This document shows, one piece after another, positions 24,078 to 36,101 of a DNA stretch of 64,000 bases. Position 1 is the stretch's first letter. Each line of letters starts with the position of its first letter. This stretch comes from Dryomyza anilis. Lineage: Eukaryota; Arthropoda; Insecta; Diptera; Dryomyzidae. The translations under genes and the position numbers were made by a program. The notes under the pieces were generated by a model. The model saw only the letters and a program-made list of their open reading frames with translations, was not told the DNA's origin and ran no database searches. The stretch spans positions 4,526,001 through 4,590,000 of the forward strand of contig OX638131.1 in the NCBI GenBank assembly GCA_951804985.1, read 5' to 3'.

Positions 24078-24595
24078 TTCACCACATTTTTGTCTGGTAT
24101 TTTTATAATTCAACATCTTCAGTACATCTTTTTTTGATCCTACGAACAAAGGACTCCAAACAATACAGTTGTTTGAACACTTTTTATGCTTAAAATGTTA
24201 GGATTTTAGGATTATTAGGATATTAAGAGTTTTCTTGAACCGAGGTACTAATCTACTTTGATTTTTCCTTTCACAAATACCCCTTATTTCTAGGTCTTCT
24301 GTGTAATGATCAGGTCCTATTTCAACTAATTTATTACCTTCGAAATAGGGTTTGTTTCAATTTTTAGTTCCCTAGCAGTTTTTTTGTAAGTTCACTGAAA
24401 GTTATGCAGTGTAATGTTCAAATTTTATTTTCTTGCAACCACTTCAATTGCCATTTTTAAGTTTATAGACAAGGCCACTTCTAAGAAGTTATAAATTAGA
24501 TTTTTTGACATTAGTCTACATTTTTTTTTAATTTGTATGATTTCTAAATAAAATATAGTAAATGATGTGATAGACAATTTTTCGTGCGCAGTTCT

Positions 24596-25109
24596 TAGGT
24601 TAGAAATTAATAAAAAGACATTTAAATAATATTTTTATATTTTTAATTTTTAATTTTAGATTTTATTAGATTATTTTTTATCTTTATATAGAGAAATCTA
24701 TAAAATATATAAAAAATACAATTTATGTTTTTTTTAATGAATAAAAAAAAACTGCTGACTAGCGTAAATAAAGGGTGTGTTTAATTGGTATCTTATAAAT
24801 TGATCACACTTTTCTTTTATAATATTTTTGTTTGTCTTTTTGCAGATAAGAACAAAAATATAACAAAAACATTGAAATGCGAATTTGTTTTGTAATTTTT
24901 AGATTCTTTTTAATAAAATGTTTTAGCTATATGAACTTTATACTTTTTTGTGTATATTGGATGATATTCAAAATTCAGAAAGAATTTTTGAGTTTTTTGT
25001 TTTAGTATTTTATTGATTTTTTTTTTAAATGTTTGATTTTTTCTATTACACACAAATTTTAATTGTTTCTGTTACAATTACACAAGTATTTATAATTCAC
25101 AATTCTTTT
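24596..25109. other. AT-rich spacer
   Basis: TTTGTCTTTTTGCAG at about 24831-24845 on the plus strand is acceptor-like, but no exon is evident after it. Nothing else is seen. Confidence 0.4.
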
Positions 25110-25670
25110 TTTTTTGCAACATTTGTTGTCAATCGCTTGCTCACGCACGACACACGAAGCGCATTGTCAAAACTTTAAAAACGCACTGCGCGCCAACGCG
25201 ACGACGAAGAACGCAGCAACAGACAATAACTGCGACGACAATCAAAACGATGATGATGTTGACAACAACAACGATGATGATCATAAACAACAAAGACAAT
25301 TATGACGACAACGAGTACCAAATATGTATCGTTAGGCCACGACGACGCGACGTCCGCACATGCTGCCCGCTTGAGATGAACTGGATTTTGGGAGTTTGCA
25401 AAATCGCAACGATTGCGTACAACGTACAACATGTCGTACAATGGTCGGTGTTGCTTTTTGTTGTTGTTGTAATTTTGATTGTTGTTGGAAAATCTGCAGA
25501 CCAACAGACTCACGCAAGGCAGCGAAAAACAGACTGACAGACAGACAGGCGTAGAGTAGAGCGAAGGAGTTCAATGACAAGAGCGACTGAGAGTAGCAGA
25601 CGGAGAGAGCAGCAACCAATGTTGTGATTTGTTTGCGGTTGTTGTTTGTATAGTTGTTGTTGCTGTAAAC
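25110..25670. promoter_or_regulatory. GC-balanced block, possible promoter or enhancer
   Basis: A roughly 560-bp island of normal base composition in AT-rich DNA. It is rich in CAACGACGATGATGA-type codon-like repeats and has open frames on both strands (up to 112 aa) that encode only low-complexity peptides. Initiator-like TCAGTC words occur on the minus strand near 25520 and 25590. No domain is recognised. This could be a 5' UTR or promoter region, or conserved non-coding DNA. Confidence 0.3.
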
Positions 25671-25747
25671 AGGGTTGCCAGATTGGTAATTTATTAAGAA
25701 ATCTCAGTCTAGAGAAGTTGTTTTGTATTTTTATAGGAAATGTTTCT

Positions 25748-25792
25748 ATAGTTTGAAGAATAATCATTACGAAAAATTATTCTTCAAACTAT
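25748..25792. repeat. Short perfect hairpin plus partial duplicate
   Basis: ATAGTTTGAAGAATAA at 25748-25763 is followed by its exact inverse at 25777-25792. The left arm and loop (AGAATAATCATTACGAAAAA) are repeated directly at about 25800-25820. Confidence 0.85.
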
Positions 25793-26249
25793 ATAGTTAG
25801 AAGAATAATCATTACGAAAAATTTCTTCGAATAATCATCGCAGTTTTGTTAACTTAAGAAACAAACGGCAAATTCCATATGGAATAAGCTGTGCACATTG
25901 CGTCACATTCGTGTTGTTGTTAATTGTTTATAATATGAGTATGTGTGATTTTCTAAAATTAAAACCAATTTCAACAAATTATTGAATATTTTAATTTGAT
26001 TTTTGAACTAAAATAGTGCAATTTTGGTTCTAATGTGACAGTTTCTAAACTTAATACTTGTTCATTATAAGCTGGGTCTCCTACTTGTCAAACATTTTTG
26101 ACATGGGCTCAGCTTGTTTAACGAACCAATTGTCGTTTTAAATCTTTTAATGCTACACAAAATATCATAAAGTATTGTTTATTTCACGAACCATGTCAAT
26201 TTGATGAAATAATTTATAAGGTGTAAAGGTAATTTTTTTATATACGTAT
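25793..26249. other. AT-rich spacer
   Basis: Nothing recognised apart from the target duplication ATACGTAT at 26242-26249 of the next element. Confidence 0.5.
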
Positions 26250-26796
26250 TAGGGATGTCAATCCCAGACTATTTTTCAATCCTGAAATTTCGGTACTAAA
26301 AAATTTGAATCCCAGGTCCCCAAATGAATAAATGTTAGAGTGTTCAATTATATTTATTTATGTATTTAGTTATTAATAAAGGTTACATTCAAATACAACG
26401 GTTCTAGTATTATCGCTATTCGACTGTCTTAAAAATAAAAATTTGTTTAAAATGAGACCGTCATTTACTATTTTTAAGTAATTTCTGTATTACGAATCGA
26501 AAGATTATAATAATTACTAGTCGAAAGTGTCATAATTTTAACAATTGTGAATTTGTTAAAAGTCAAAACGAATGTAATTCATTAATATTGACGCCAGTGT
26601 TTTAAGATTACAGTCCATTAAATGTTAGATTTACTTTTTCACGAAATGTGTATAAAAACATTGAAAGACTTTTGAATAAACTATAACAATTTATCAACTA
26701 GCTTTTTTTTTTGTAATCCCGAAAATCCCGGGATTTAACGATATCCCGGGATCATCGATATTGCGAAATTCCGGGATCTCGGGATTGACATCCCTA
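26250..26796. mobile_element. hAT-like non-autonomous element with 8-bp target duplication
   Basis: TAGGGATGTCAATCCC at the left is the exact inverse of the right end GGGATTGACATCCCTA. The flanks are ATACGTAT (26242-26249) and ATACGTAC (26797-26804), an 8-base duplication with one difference. Eight-base duplications and TAGGG-type ends fit the hAT superfamily. The interior has no transposase. Near the right end it carries several CCCGGGAT words that may be subterminal binding sites. The 92-aa minus frame overlapping the right end is incidental. Confidence 0.85.
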
Positions 26797-27399
26797 ATAC
26801 GTACTGAGTTCTTTTTCGGTATTGGTAACTTTGTTTTAAGTTTGGTATACAACCCTGGCAAGCCTGGTATCAGCGCATAATAACTAAATAGAAAGAGAAA
26901 GAGAGAGAGAAGGTAAGAGAACGACAGACTTGTTGTTGAAAAAAACTTGCGAATTAAATGAGAAAAATTCAATAAACAAACAAATTTTGTTGTTCTTAAG
27001 AGGGTGTTTTGTAGGAGTGGCTTATTTATGAATTATAAATATTTATAAATTAGAAATAAATATTATTTTAAAAGCAGTATTTATTAAAATAATTATTTTA
27101 ATTAAAATATTTAACAAAAATAAATGAATAAATATTTTTGTTTGATCTCTTATTAACAGCTGTTTTTTGTTGTTGTTGCTTTTTATAGTTGTTTGTCAAG
27201 AGAATCCAAAGCAATCTTTTGCTCTCTGTTGCTCGGCGCTTTTTGCTGTGGTACAGAAGCTTTTGCGCATGTTTGCAGCTTAACAGCAACCATGAGAATA
27301 TGCAATAAAATTGTCAATGTTAATGGAGCTTTTTTTAAACAGTAAAAGCAATAAGTAATGTTAACTTTTCAATGTATTGTTCTGTTAAAACATGAATTT
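26797..27399. other. AT-rich spacer
   Basis: Includes a purine-rich GAAAGAGAAAGAGAGAGAGA tract at about 26890. No gene is seen. Confidence 0.45.
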
Positions 27400-28740
27400 T
27401 TAGTCAAAAATTGAATTTTTAATGAGAAATTGATTTTATAGTGAACTATTTAATTTTTAATCAAAAATTAATTTTTAGAGAACATTGGATTTTTTCAGTG
27501 AAAAATTTAATTTTTAGTGAAAAATTTAATTTTTTGTGAAAAATTGAATTTTAGTTAAAAGTTTAATTTTAAGTAAATATTTAATTTTTAGTGAAAAATT
27601 GAATTTTTAGTGAAAAATTGAATTTTTAGTGAAAAATTGAATTTTTAGTGAAAAATTGAATTTTTAGTGAAAAATTGAATTTTTAGTGAAAAATTGAATT
27701 TTTAGTGAAGAATTGATATTTTAGTGAAAAATTGAATTTTTAGTGAAAAATTGAATTTTTAGTGAAAAATTGAATTTTTAGTGAAAAATTGAATTTTTAG
27801 TGAAAAATTGAATTTTTAGTGAAAAATTGAATTTTTAGTGAAAAATTGAATTTTTAGTGAAAAATTGAATTTTTAGTGAAAAATTGAATTTTTAGTGAAA
27901 AATTGAATTTTTAGTGAAAAATTGAATTTTTAGTGAAAAATTGAATTTTTAGTGAAAAATTGAATTTTTAGTGAAAAATTGAATTTTTAGTGAAAAATTG
28001 AATTTTTAGTGAAAAATTGAATTTTTAGTGAAAAATTGAATTTTTAGTGAAAAATTGAATTTTTAGTGAAAAATTGAATTTTTAGTGAAAATTGAATTTT
28101 TAGTGAAAAATTGAATTTTTTGTGAAAAATTGAATTTTTTGTGAAAAATTGAATTTTTTAGTGAAAAATTGAATTTTTTAGTGAAAAATTGAATTTTTAG
28201 TGAAAAATTGAATTTTTAGTGAAAATTTGAATTTTTAGTGAAAATTTGAATTTTTAGTGAAAATTTGAATTTTTAGTGAAAATTTGAATTTTTAGTGAAC
28301 ATTTGAATTTTTAGTGAGAAATTGAATTTTTAGTGATAAATTGAATTTTTAGTGAAAATTTGAATTTTTAGTGAAAATTTGAATTTTTCGTGAAAATTGA
28401 ATTTTTTAGTGATAAATTGAATTTTTAGTGAAAAATGATTTTTTTTTTAGTAAAAATTGAATATTTAGTGAATTTTTATTTTTTTTTTTGCAAATTTGAA
28501 TTTATTCGAAAATTTGAATTTTTTGTAAACATTTTTATTTGTAGTTAAAATTTTATTTCTAGTTAAAATTTGATTTTTTTGAAAAATTGATTTTTTTTTT
28601 AAATTTACTTTTTAGTGAAAATTTTATTTATTAGTGAAAATTTATTTTTAATGAATACTTGAATTTTAAGTGAGAAATATAATGTTTGGTGAAATATTGA
28701 ATTTTTAGTAATAATTTGAATTTTTATCATTTTTATATTA
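27400..28740. repeat. 19-bp tandem array, family A (GTGAAAAATTGAATTTTTA)
   Basis: A 19-base unit is repeated about 65 times. It is very uniform between 27590 and 28120 and increasingly diverged at both margins. The unit is nearly self-complementary around AAAAATTGAATTTTT. The same unit appears at 29740-30480, 51378-51612 and 52960-53572, and inverted at 31205-31400. Confidence 0.97.
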
Positions 28741-29618
28741 CGTTTTCAAACTGTTCGAGAGCTTTCAAAAATTTGATGTTAACATTAACAGTTCTATAAC
28801 ATGAAAGCTCTCTGCAAAAGTTAACATTAACATTAAGCTTTTGGAAGACTGCTAAATCTTAAGAAATTTCTGAATGTTAATATGGGACAACTTTTGATAC
28901 AATTTCATATTTTAGTATTCTGATCAACATGTTATAGAAAAAAATGAAATATAAATATATATTTAATTCAAAATTTCATTATTAGGCTCAAATTCTTAGA
29001 CAAACTCATGTGTATTGAAAGTTAGTTTGTACGAAAATGAAAGATATCACATGAAAACCTTTGGTTTGCAGCTCAAAATATGGTTAGTTGCTTGGCACTT
29101 CAATAGTCTTTCTTTCTCTCTCTCACCAACCTCTTTATATCTGGCACTCTCTTTGCGCAGACGCTGCTCCAATGAGTTGTAACTTTTAAATTGAATTTTC
29201 CATTGTCTGCCTTAAGGCGCTGTATTAGGCAACAGGTTGTACTCGTCGTGGTGCGCATTACCATTAGGAACAATAAAAACAAGGAAAACTAGAAAATAAA
29301 ATCAACAAAAACAAGAACAGCTTAAGGGCCACAGAATGTTTTGCTGTTTTTCCAGGTGCTTGAGGCAGCGAGTTTCGATTTTTATTTAATTTTGTAGCAT
29401 ACTTTTAGGCAATATCTAAATTTATAATATGCTGCTTATAATTTACAAACTGAGTGAAACTGCTGACTGCAGGGAATTTTACGAATTCTAACAAATATTA
29501 ATATTAATGAAAACCGTAACGTACCTCTTTAAAAATGCAAAGTACGACGAAGTTGAAGAGGTTGAGGTATTTTGTTTACGGACAAAACAAACTGTTGAAT
29601 TTAAAAAGATTGGTGTAG
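28741..29618. other. Unique sequence between family A arrays
   Basis: Less AT-rich at 29100-29350. A GCATACTTTTAGGCAAT match to the 5-7 kb dispersed motif is at 29397. The 60-aa minus open frame has no recognisable domain. Confidence 0.45.
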
Positions 29619-29645
29619 CTTACCTGCAATGAGAAAAGAGGTTAA
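29619..29645 (-). promoter_or_regulatory. Candidate recursive-splicing (ratchet) site
   Basis: Read on the minus strand, a pyrimidine tract (CCTCTTTTCTCATTG) runs into CAG|GTAAGCT. The cut point lies between 29624 and 29623. An acceptor fused directly to a donor is the recognised signature of zero-length recursive splice points in long fly introns. The tract, CAG and GTAAG all fit well. Its strand agrees with the possible exon at 48814-48910. Function is an inference. Confidence 0.5.
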
Positions 29646-29739
29646 AATTAGAAATATATAAACAATTTGATATTAATAATTCAAGAGATTAAGGACAAAA
29701 ATCAAAACAGATTTTTGAATAAGCCAAGAGATTGCTTAG
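29646..29739. other. Spacer
   Basis: AT-rich, no feature. Confidence 0.4.
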
Positions 29740-30480
29740 CAATTTAGTGAAAATTTTGGTAAAAAATTGAATTTTTAGTGAAAAATTGAATTTGTAGTGA
29801 AAAATGGAATTTTTAGTGAAGAATCAAATTTTTAGTGAAGAATTAAATTTTTAGTGAAGAATTAAATTTTTAGTGAAAAATTCAATTTTCAGTGAAAAAT
29901 TGAATTTTTTAGTCAAATATTAAATTTTAAGTGAAAAATTGAATTAATAGTGAAAAATTAAATTTATAGTGAAAAATTAAATTTATAGTGAAATATTGAA
30001 TTTTTAGCGAAAAATTTAATTTTTAGTGATAAATTGAATTTTTAGTAAAAAATTGAATTTTTAGTGAAAAATTGAATTTTTAGTTAAAAATTGAATTTTT
30101 AGTAAAAAATTGAATTTTTAGTGAAAATTTGCATTTTTAGTGAAAAATTGAATTTTTAGTGAAATATTGAATTTTTAGTGAAAAATTGAATTTTTAGTGA
30201 TATATTAAATTTTTAGTGAAATATTGAATTTTAAGTAAAAAATTAAATTTTTAGTGAAAAATCGAGTTTATAGTGAAAAATCGAGTTTAAAGTGAAATAT
30301 TGAATTTTACTGAAAAATTAAATTTTTAATGAAAATTGAGTTTTTGGGGAATAATTGAATTTTTAATGAAAATATGAATTTTTAGTGAACATTTGAATTT
30401 TTAATTATAAATGGAATTTTTAATAAAAAAACTGAATTTTGAACAATGAAATTTTTAGTTAACAAAAATTATTTAGTAAA
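29740..30480. repeat. Family A 19-bp array, diverged copy
   Basis: The same unit and orientation as 27400-28740, but with many substitutions in every monomer, so this block has been homogenised less recently. Confidence 0.9.
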
Positions 30481-31204
30481 AATTAGAGTTTTTAGTAAAA
30501 AAAATAAATTTTTGTATTAAAAAACCTTTTTTTTTCATTTTAATGTTATTTTATGGTATGCTTTATTTTAAAAAAATGTAGACTAATAAAAGCTCTGCAA
30601 CTGATTCTCGTTAAATGCGCCCGCAGTAAATTCTAATCCGAAGGATGTCATTAGCATTAATGAAATGTTTTTATTTTGCATTTCAAACAGCCACGTCTTA
30701 TATGCCATTCATATAAGTTTATATTAAAGTTTGTTTTGTGCTGCTCATTAATGCAAATCTTTAAGTTTTGCGAATTTTTCAAAGCATACCTGTGGGCGTC
30801 GAAACGCATGACTGCCATGCGTTGTTGCGAGTGACGCGACGTGACGCGTTTTGCGAAATTCTTGTAATCTGTCGGAATTACAAGTGATGAAATTCAGGTG
30901 GAAGCAAGGAAAAAAGAAGGTATATAAAAAGGTCGATAGGACAAAGAAAGAACTCAGCAGGCACTTGACACGAATGCAGTTACAAAAAAAAAAAACCAAA
31001 CGCGTCGTGTGTGTCTTAATTTATTTTATTTATATGTCTAGGTTTTTGAAATTTATGAGTAGAAAATGAGCTTTACCATAACCACTCAAAATATTCGTTA
31101 TTTTGAAAGAATGTTGCTTAATTAAAATGCAAAAAAAGAGAGTCTGCTGAATGGAATTTGAACTTTTGCAAATTACGCCACAAGAACCACTAGAAAAAAT
31201 GTTC
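30481..31204. other. Unique sequence with a GC-balanced block
   Basis: 30770-30990 is less AT-rich and open on both strands (83 aa minus, 72 aa plus). On the minus strand, CCCACAG|GTATGC at about 30785-30796 resembles a splice donor, so a minus-strand exon ending near 30791 is conceivable. No acceptor or recognisable protein supports it. Confidence 0.3.
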
Positions 31205-31400
31205 ACTTTAAATTAAATATATCACTAAAAATTCAAATTTTCACTAAGATTTCAATTTTTCACTAAAAATTCATTTTTTCACTAAAAATTCATTTTTTTT
31301 TCACTAAAAATTTATTTTGCACTAAAAATTCAATTTTTCATTCATAATTCAAATTTTCAGCAATTAAAAATTTATTTTCGACAGAAAACTTAAAATTTCT
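31205..31400. repeat. Family A 19-bp array, inverted orientation
   Basis: Units of the CACTAAAAATTCAATTTTT type, the complement of family A. Short and diverged, about 10 units. Confidence 0.85.
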
Positions 31401-32199
31401 AATAAATATAAAATTTTTTAAAATTCACTTTTAAATTATCTTTGAATTTATTCTACATTCTGCTACTAATTAATATGACATAGCCTTGTAGAATTCAATG
31501 CGACACAATTAGTATCCGCTGTTTTCAGGGATTAGGACGTTGCCATTGATTAGAAAATGCAGCACGAGGTCCGACGCTAATTAGCGCATCACAGACAATA
31601 CGTGCAACATGTGGCATTATTTGATTTGGTGGAAGAGAATGGAGGTGACCACTTATTGTATTCTGAAGGACATCAATAAAGTGCCACTGGGTTTATTTCA
31701 GCTTTGAGGTGCAACATACATAATGAAGAAATGCGTCGCATGTTGTTGCTGTCTCTACTAAGAATTTAAATTTAATTTTTGTATTAATTGAACTTAATAT
31801 AATGGAGCTGGTTATGGTCGATGCTGCGTTTGAAACGTTTGGCAGAAGTATAAAATACACTGCATTTACAAAAACGAACAATTTTTCAAAATAGATATCG
31901 GAATTTAACAAGCGAAAGAATAATGCACTTTTTATTGAGAGAAATATGTCGAGAAATAAAAACAAATAAATCGAACTATGTCCTTGCGTGGTATCCTTGA
32001 ACACGTCTTGTCGGGTCACGTATATCATTTCAAAATTTTATCACGTATTTCACAGCGTGACAATGTCGTCAATGTGAAGCAATGTGGGGATATCAACCAA
32101 CACAGAGGCAAACATGTCTGGTAGTAAAAATGTTCACAAAAAAAGCGACATTTTCAGATAATATTTTTCAAAATTTTTGAACTGTACAAACTTAAAGTT
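31401..32199. other. Unique sequence
   Basis: Base composition is closer to normal at 31480-32110. The 111-aa minus open frame (31693-32028) is mostly hydrophobic or low-complexity residues, begins at a weak start and matches nothing known. No gene is called. Confidence 0.4.
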
Positions 32200-33975
32200 A
32201 CTACGTAAACGTTCAAATTTTTCACTAAATACTGAAAGGTCTTCAAAAATTTGTTCGTAAAATTATCAAATTTTTCAAATATTCGTAATATTTTAAATAT
32301 TCGAAAATATTTCAAATATATATAAAATTTTAAAACTTACGTATTTTTTTCAAATTTTCGTAAATTTTTCAAAATGCTCGTAAATTTTTCATATTTTCGT
32401 AAATTTTTCAAAATGTTCGTAAATATTTCAAATTTTCGTATATATTTCGAATTTTCGTAAATTTTTCAAAATTTCGATAATTTTTCAAAATTTCGATAAT
32501 TTTTCAAAATTTCGATAATATTTCAAAATTTCGTAAATATTTCAAAATTTCGTAAATTTTCAATGTTTGAAAATTTGTATAATTATTTTCACAATTTTGT
32601 AGTTTTTAACAATTTTTCGTAATATTTTTTTTTATTCGTAAATTATTAAAATTTATTTAATTTTCCTAAATTTTGTTAATTTTCCTAAATTTTTGAAATT
32701 TTCTTTAATATTTGAGATTTTGGGAAGTAATTTGCTAATCAATATTGGAAATTTTTTGAAATATTCGTTATTTTTTTTCTACACTATTTTCGTAAATTAT
32801 TAAAATGTTCGTAAATTTTTCAAATTGTTCGTAAAGTTTCATATTTTCGTAAAGTTTTAAATTGTCATTTTGATATTTACGTAAAATATTGAATTCTTCG
32901 TAAAATTTTAAAATTTTCGTAAATTTCGAAAATCTGCGAAAAATGTTAAAATGTTCGTAAAATGTTGAATTTTTCGTAATATTTTGAAATTTTCGTTAAA
33001 TTTTGAAATTTTTGTAAAATTTCATAAATTTTAAAATTTTTCTAATATTTTCAAATTTTTAAATATTTTTCATATGTTCGAATATTTATTTACTATACGT
33101 TAATTTTTATATTTTCGTAGGTTTTTCATATATTCGTAAGTTTTTAAAATTTCGAAGTTTTTATATATTCATTAATTATCAAATTTCGTAAAGTTTTTGT
33201 AAATTTTGAGAATTGCGTAATTTTTTATTTATTTATCGTATTATGTTTTTATTTATCGTACATTTTTCAAGTTTTTGTAAATTTTTTAATTTTCGTAAAG
33301 TTTTCATATTTTTAATTTTCCCAAATTTTAGTTATTTTTGAAAATGTTCAATATATTCGTAAATTATTAAAATGTCCGAAAGACTTTCAAATTGTTCGTA
33401 AAATTTTCATACTTTCGTAAATTATTAAAATTTTTCGTAAAATTTTAAAATTTTTGTAAAATTCTGAAATTTTTGTAAATTTTTCAAAATGTTCGTAAAT
33501 TTTACATATTTTCGTAAATTTTTCAAATTTTCGAATTTTCGTAAATTTTTCAAAATTTGGTAATTTTTTCAAATTTTCGTAAATTTTTCATGTTTTTGTA
33601 AATTTTTTAATTTTCGTAAAGTTTTCATATTTTTAATTTTCCCAAATTTTAGTTATTTTTTGAAAATTTTTAAATTTTTCATATATTCGTAAATTATTAA
33701 AATGTCCGAAAGACTTTCAAATTGTTCGTAAAATTTTCATACTTTCGTAAATTATTAAAATTTTTCGTAAAATTTTAAAATTTTTGTAAAATTCTGAAAT
33801 TTTTGTAAAATTTTGAAATTTTCTTAATATTCTGAAATTTTCGTAAAATTTTGAAATGTTCGTAAAATTTTGAAATTTTCGTAAAATATTGAAATTTTCG
33901 TATAATTTAGAAATTTTCGTACATTTTTTTTAATGTTCGTAAAATTTTCATATATTCGAAGTATAAAATTTTTTG
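32200..33975. repeat. 19-bp tandem array, family B (TTTTCGTAAATTTTTCAAA), strongly diverged
   Basis: CGTAAATTTTTCAAA words recur about every 19 bases with heavy decay. A segment containing GTCCGAAAGACTTTCAAATT is present twice, at about 33374 and 33704, with 200 bases of matching flank. It is therefore an internal duplication with an offset of 330 bp. Confidence 0.85.
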
Positions 33976-34999
33976 TACGAAATGTATTAAGTATCGCAAA
34001 ATTTAATACATTTTTAAATTTTCTGTTTATATATAATTTTTTTATATATTGCTAATTCTTGCAAAAAATATTATAATATTATTTAGAAATAAAAATTTTA
34101 CTTGTAGATTTTTTGAAAAACACTTCAAATTAGTCCTGTGTTTCATTCGAATTTACTACTCAACAAATTGAATGAACTACGTACGCTGTGGTGTAAATTT
34201 ATTGCACATAAATTAGAAATTAACAACAATGTGTCGCTGCCAATGAAAGCCATAAATAGCAGAGTCCAGAAGCAATAAACTGAAAATAGAAGGAAGAACA
34301 TAGAACAGCATAGTACCAGCAACACGTTGTAGCAACTGAGGGACACAGCCAAGTTTATTTGGAATTTTAAAAACTCTTAAATTGTACAATTTTGAATTTA
34401 AATTATAAAATTAATAAAAAATATATTTATTTAAATGCAAATTTTATAAATTTCTATGTTGTATTTTCACTTCTTCGATTAAAATTAAATTCTATGCGTT
34501 CTTTATTTATACAACGAATATTTTGTAAAATTAACAAAAAAACGAAAAAGTTTCTGCTGCGTGTATCTTGAATCCACAAATCGGTTGACATAGTAACTAA
34601 CTATAGTAGTTACACATATATATCACACAGTCACACACAGCGACGGAAATACGGAAGACAGCTGCAACATTAGTCGTTGCAGTAACTAACAACATCCGCC
34701 ACGACAATTGCAGCAACCATTTGACGTTTAAATCGTTTATAATGTTTGTGTGTTTTGGTCTTTGTTGGCACTGTTGTTGTAGCCTGCAATCAACAACTAC
34801 ACTTTCGTTATATTTCTAATGCTAATGCTAATTGTTGTTTATGTTGTTGGCATTGTTTGTCTTGCACTCGGCGCCATTTGTAGGCAAAACCCAGTAGTTA
34901 TGTTTTATAAATTCAGTTTATTTAATTTTAATGAATTAGTCGTAAATATAATGAAATTTAATTCAGTTAAACTAAAAAGATTAGAATTAAAGTCAATTC
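33976..34999. other. Unique AT-rich sequence
   Basis: 34140-34380 and 34560-34880 are less AT-rich. On the minus strand, TTCTTCCTTCTATTTTCAG ending at 34280 is a strong acceptor-like sequence, but no clear exon follows. The 69-aa minus frame here starts at TTG and is simply hydrophobic. Confidence 0.4.
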
Positions 35000-35645
35000 A
35001 ATGAATTTTAAATAAATAAATGATGCAATTTTCAAATAAATTTAACACAATTTTAATACGATTTAATTAATTTAATTTAACTAAATTTAATTTAATTATA
35101 ATTCTAATAAATTTAATTAAATCATATAATTTCAATTAATAATTTAATTGAATTTAGTTAATCGAAATTATTTTTTAAAATTAAATTAATTAAAAAAAAA
35201 ATTCAATTAAATTCAAAAAAATCAATCAAATTCAACAAATTCAATCAAATTGAAATTTAAATTGATTTAATTAAAATAAATTAACTTAAATTAAATTTAA
35301 TTAAATTCAATTGAAATTAATTAAAACGTTTTTAATAAAAATAGTTTAAATTCTAGCAAATTCGATTAAATTCAAGTAAATTAAATTCAATTATCGATTA
35401 AATCCAATTAAATTCTAACAATTTCAATTAAATTAAATTCAATTGTTTATATTATATATTAGTACATTAAATTTTATTGAAATAATTTTGAATTGCATTT
35501 TATATTATATTCATGAATTTCTTTAAAATCAATTAAATTATTATAAAATCAATTAAATTAAATTCAATTTAATTTTTATAAATTCAACTAAATTACTATA
35601 AATTCAATTAAATTTATTAAAATTTAATTTATTGCATTTTAATTA
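35000..35645. repeat. Degenerate AATTCAATTAAATT-rich low-complexity tract
   Basis: Almost only A and T with recurring AATTAAATTCAA words in both orientations and no fixed period. Confidence 0.8.
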
Positions 35646-36101
35646 TTTAAATTCAAACACATAAATTGCATTTGCACTGTTTGCTGGGTTGTCGCCCTAA
35701 CAGTACTTGACACTTGAATGAAGCATGACGCGTCGTTGTTGTTGGCACCACCGATGAAATGATTATCCTGTCAGTTGACAGACTGCAACTGCTATTGTAT
35801 ATTGTAGTATTTGCGCGTGTGTGTGCTTTGCTGTTTAATTGTGTATGTAACACAAAACAACTGAGGCAAACAACGACCTCCGTAATATGACGAATGCTCG
35901 GGGTGCAGCAGGCGTTGCCGACAAAGGCACCAACGGAGTTTAGCAAGGATATCAAAATGTCAAAAGTGCGAAATTAACTGAAGACAAAGATGCGTGTGAT
36001 TTTAACCACACCATTTTCATATAGAATTCAAATAGAAAATGATTGAATTTTAAAGGAGATAAACGGCATTTAGAAAATTTAACTCAGAATTAAATTTAAC
36101 C
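35646..36101. other. GC-balanced block
   Basis: 35655-35960 has normal composition and a 100-aa minus open frame without recognisable features. It is possibly conserved non-coding DNA. Confidence 0.3.

Larger units (their letters stand above)
22836..24595 (-). mobile_element. Old IS630-Tc1-mariner relic with a SINE insertion
   Basis: The left end AGGACTGCGCACGAAAAATG and the inverted right end (ATTTTTCGTGCGCAGTTCT) form terminal repeats with TA on both sides. The interior from about 23040 to 23560 aligns by eye with the minus-strand transposase of the copies at 37422 and 56845. Examples are CCGTTTTACTGTAG against CCGTTTTGCTGTAG, GACACTTCATG against GACACTTCATT, and CATTATGTAGCA against CATTATGCAGCA. 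It is therefore a distant, much older relative whose tips still start AGGACTGCG. A SINE interrupts it at 23785-24077. Confidence 0.8.

Noticed and set aside
30785..30999. Minus-strand exon ending CCCACAG|GTATGC
   Set aside because: The frame is open on both strands, no acceptor is clear, and the peptide is not recognised; kept only as a note in the feature for this stretch.
34280..34300. Strong minus-strand acceptor TTCCTTCTATTTTCAG
   Set aside because: No donor follows directly and no open, normal-composition exon is visible after it; probably a cryptic site.
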